Source: an uncultured Paracoccaceae bacterium
GTDB taxonomy: Bacteria > Pseudomonadota > Alphaproteobacteria > Rhodobacterales > Rhodobacteraceae
Assembly: GCA_937872465.1 (NCBI GenBank)
Contig: CALMSR010000050.1
Coordinates: 124,001-188,000, forward strand
DNA length: 64,000 bases
Direction: 5' to 3'
Below the pieces are notes generated by a model. The model was not told where the DNA came from and made no database searches. It saw nothing but the letters and a program-made list of their open reading frames with translations. This document shows positions 63,014-64,000 of the stretch, in pieces; position 1 is the first letter of the stretch; the number at the start of each line of letters is the position of its first letter. A program made the position numbers and the translations under genes.

Positions 63014-63065
63014 TTGACAATCTCCGATCGTATTGTGTACAATAACTGCATCGTTTGCGAACGAT
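63014..63065 (+). promoter_or_regulatory. Promoter with two palindromes ahead of the Tat-amidohydrolase
   Basis: TTGACA (63014-63019), 18 bases, TACAAT (63038-63043). TATTGT-GT-ACAATA (63031-63044), containing TTGTGTACAA, overlaps the -10. A second inverted repeat ATCGTT-TGCG-AACGAT (63050-63065) lies at the transcription start or just downstream. The arrangement of the first operator is the same as at 55717-55746. Confidence 0.7.
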
Positions 63066-63093
63066 ATCATGCAATCTCAGGGAGGGCAGACGC

Positions 63094-64000
63094 ATGGGAA
63101 GATTTCTACCGAGCTTGTCGCGGCGCGGCTTCATGGGGAGCGTCGGGGTCGGAAGTCTCGCTTTGGGGGTCGGGGCCGGCATGGCGCGGCGGGCCGGCGC
63201 GGCCGAGCCCGCTGGGATGATCGACGTCAGTGTCGTCACCACCCCCGACATCGGCGTGGAGGTGCTGCCGGACGCCTATTACCTGACCAACGTCCGTCTC
63301 GAGACCGGCTTTGTCGAGGAAGAGAAGCCCTGGCTCGACGAGCCGGTCATCACCCACACCGATACCGAACTGAAGACGCTGCGCATCGCCGACGGCAAGA
63401 TCGCCGAGATCCTGGACAATGCGGCGCCGATTCCGCCCGAGGCCGCGGCCTATGACGCGCAGGGCCAGGTGATGCTGCCGACCTTCCGCGACATGCACAT
63501 CCACCTGGACAAGACCTTCTACGGCGGACCCTGGGAGGCGACGCTTCCCACCGAGCATGGCCGGGCGGATCGCGTCGCCCAGGAGCGGGAAATGCTGCTC
63601 AAGCTCCTGCCGATGGCCGAGGAGCGCACGGCCGCGATGATCCGGCTGATGCATTCGCAGGGCACCACGGTCTGCCGCAGCCATTGCAACGTCGACCCGG
63701 TCAGCAAGCTCGGCAATCTCGAGCATCTCAAGAACTCGTTCGCGCGCTTCCAGGACACGCTTCAGTCCGCCATCATCATCTTCCCGCAGCACGGCCTGCT
63801 GGCCTCCGACAGCGTCGGCCTGATGCGCGAGGCGCTGGAATCGGGCGGCGTCAGCTTCGTCGGCGGCGTCGATCCCTCCTCCTTCGACAATGCGATGGAG
63901 GAGTCGGTCGACACCACGGTCCAGCTCGCGGTCGATTACAACGTCGGGATCGACATCCATGTCCACGAGCCGCGCGAGACCGCCATTCCGGCGTTCAACC
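63094..64000 (+). CDS. Tat-exported amidohydrolase, cytosine-deaminase type (3' end outside window)
   Basis: ATG 63094 follows GGGAGGGC. The first 36 residues are a twin-arginine signal (SRRGFMGSVGVGSLALGVGA, with cleavage after an Ala-rich segment). The mature part begins a metal-dependent hydrolase: a small beta domain, then FRDMHIHLDKTFYGG (HxHxDK metal motif as in cytosine deaminase/N-isopropylammelide hydrolase), and SQGTTVCRSHCNVDP and GIDIHVHEPRETA (further metal His residues). The frame is open to the window end (302 codons seen). Periplasmic deamination or ring hydrolysis of an N-heterocycle is likely; most relatives are cytoplasmic, so export is unusual. Confidence 0.85.
   Translation, partial: MGRFLPSLSRRGFMGSVGVGSLALGVGAGMARRAGAAEPAGMIDVSVVTTPDIGVEVLPDAYYLTNVRLETGFVEEEKPWLDEPVITHTDTELKTLRIADGKIAEILDNAAPIPPEAAAYDAQGQVMLPTFRDMHIHLDKTFYGGPWEATLPTEHGRADRVAQEREMLLKLLPMAEERTAAMIRLMHSQGTTVCRSHCNVDPVSKLGNLEHLKNSFARFQDTLQSAIIIFPQHGLLASDSVGLMREALESGGVSFVGGVDPSSFDNAMEESVDTTVQLAVDYNVGIDIHVHEPRETAIPAFN

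Overview
The window is very GC-rich, densely packed bacterial DNA and looks like an alphaproteobacterium of the Rhodobacterales (Rhodobacteraceae/Paracoccaceae type). Pointers are a VPLPA-CTERM type sorting tail on a GDSL hydrolase, the rpmG-NUDIX-DUF983 and pleD-DUF3572 neighbourhoods, a 2,3-dihydroxy-sulfonate style suyAB/slcC/comC operon, and a full iol operon. I see no insertion sequence, phage, integrase or CRISPR array. The species is not identifiable from sequence alone.

Layout. 1-6361: a plus-strand operon (aspartate dehydrogenase-like protein cut by the window edge, aldehyde dehydrogenase, adrenodoxin-type NADPH reductase, flavodoxin, pentapeptide-repeat protein, FAD monooxygenase, bfd, bfr), followed by a convergent IclR regulator. 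7.7-8.8 kb: lrgA/lrgB-like pair. 8.9-20.1 kb: mainly housekeeping and signalling (GDSL hydrolase, rpmG, NUDIX, DUF983, an EF-hand/ECF sigma/anti-sigma/Spy-like locus, pleD, thioesterase, HAD phosphatase, an orphan MttB-family methyltransferase, an outer-membrane protein and two tRNA-Val genes). 20.2-23.7 kb: lon and a beta-keto-acid cleavage enzyme. 23.9-28.9 kb: a hydroxyproline/proline-derivative catabolic operon. 28.9-30.5 kb: two tandem paralogous secreted proteins of unknown function. 30.8-36.6 kb: a sulfolactate catabolic operon with sulfo-lyase SuyAB, the two sulfolactate dehydrogenases, a sulfate/sulfite exporter and an iron-type alcohol dehydrogenase, with a HutC-type GntR regulator beyond it. 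38.3-50.0 kb: a minus-strand inositol operon (iolG, C, D, E, B, A plus accessory genes) whose upstream part holds three truncated or chimeric genes. 50.1-54.8 kb: TonB/ExbB/ExbD with PepSY, DUF3649 and DUF3325 membrane proteins, an iron-uptake energising set. 55.9-58.2 kb: maeB. 58.4-64 kb: two FCD-type GntR regulators, an ornithine-cyclodeaminase family enzyme, an NCS2 permease and a Tat-exported amidohydrolase (running off the edge), tied together by palindromic TTGTNNACAA operators.

How the parts work together. The window is mostly a set of small, separately regulated catabolic islands: sulfonates (C3 sulfonate to pyruvate plus sulfite), inositol (to dihydroxyacetone phosphate plus acetyl-CoA), hydroxyproline derivatives, and an unassigned nucleobase-like or cyclic-amide substrate. 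Malic enzyme and the beta-keto-acid cleavage enzyme feed central metabolism.

The most unusual structure is (i) two families of dispersed intergenic repeats, one of which sits at the broken 5' end of a gene inside the iol operon, (ii) the chimeric genes in the same stretch, (iii) a bipartite repeat shared by two unrelated intergenic regions at identical internal spacing, and (iv) three promoters carrying the same FCD-type operator around a possible undescribed import/hydrolysis pathway.
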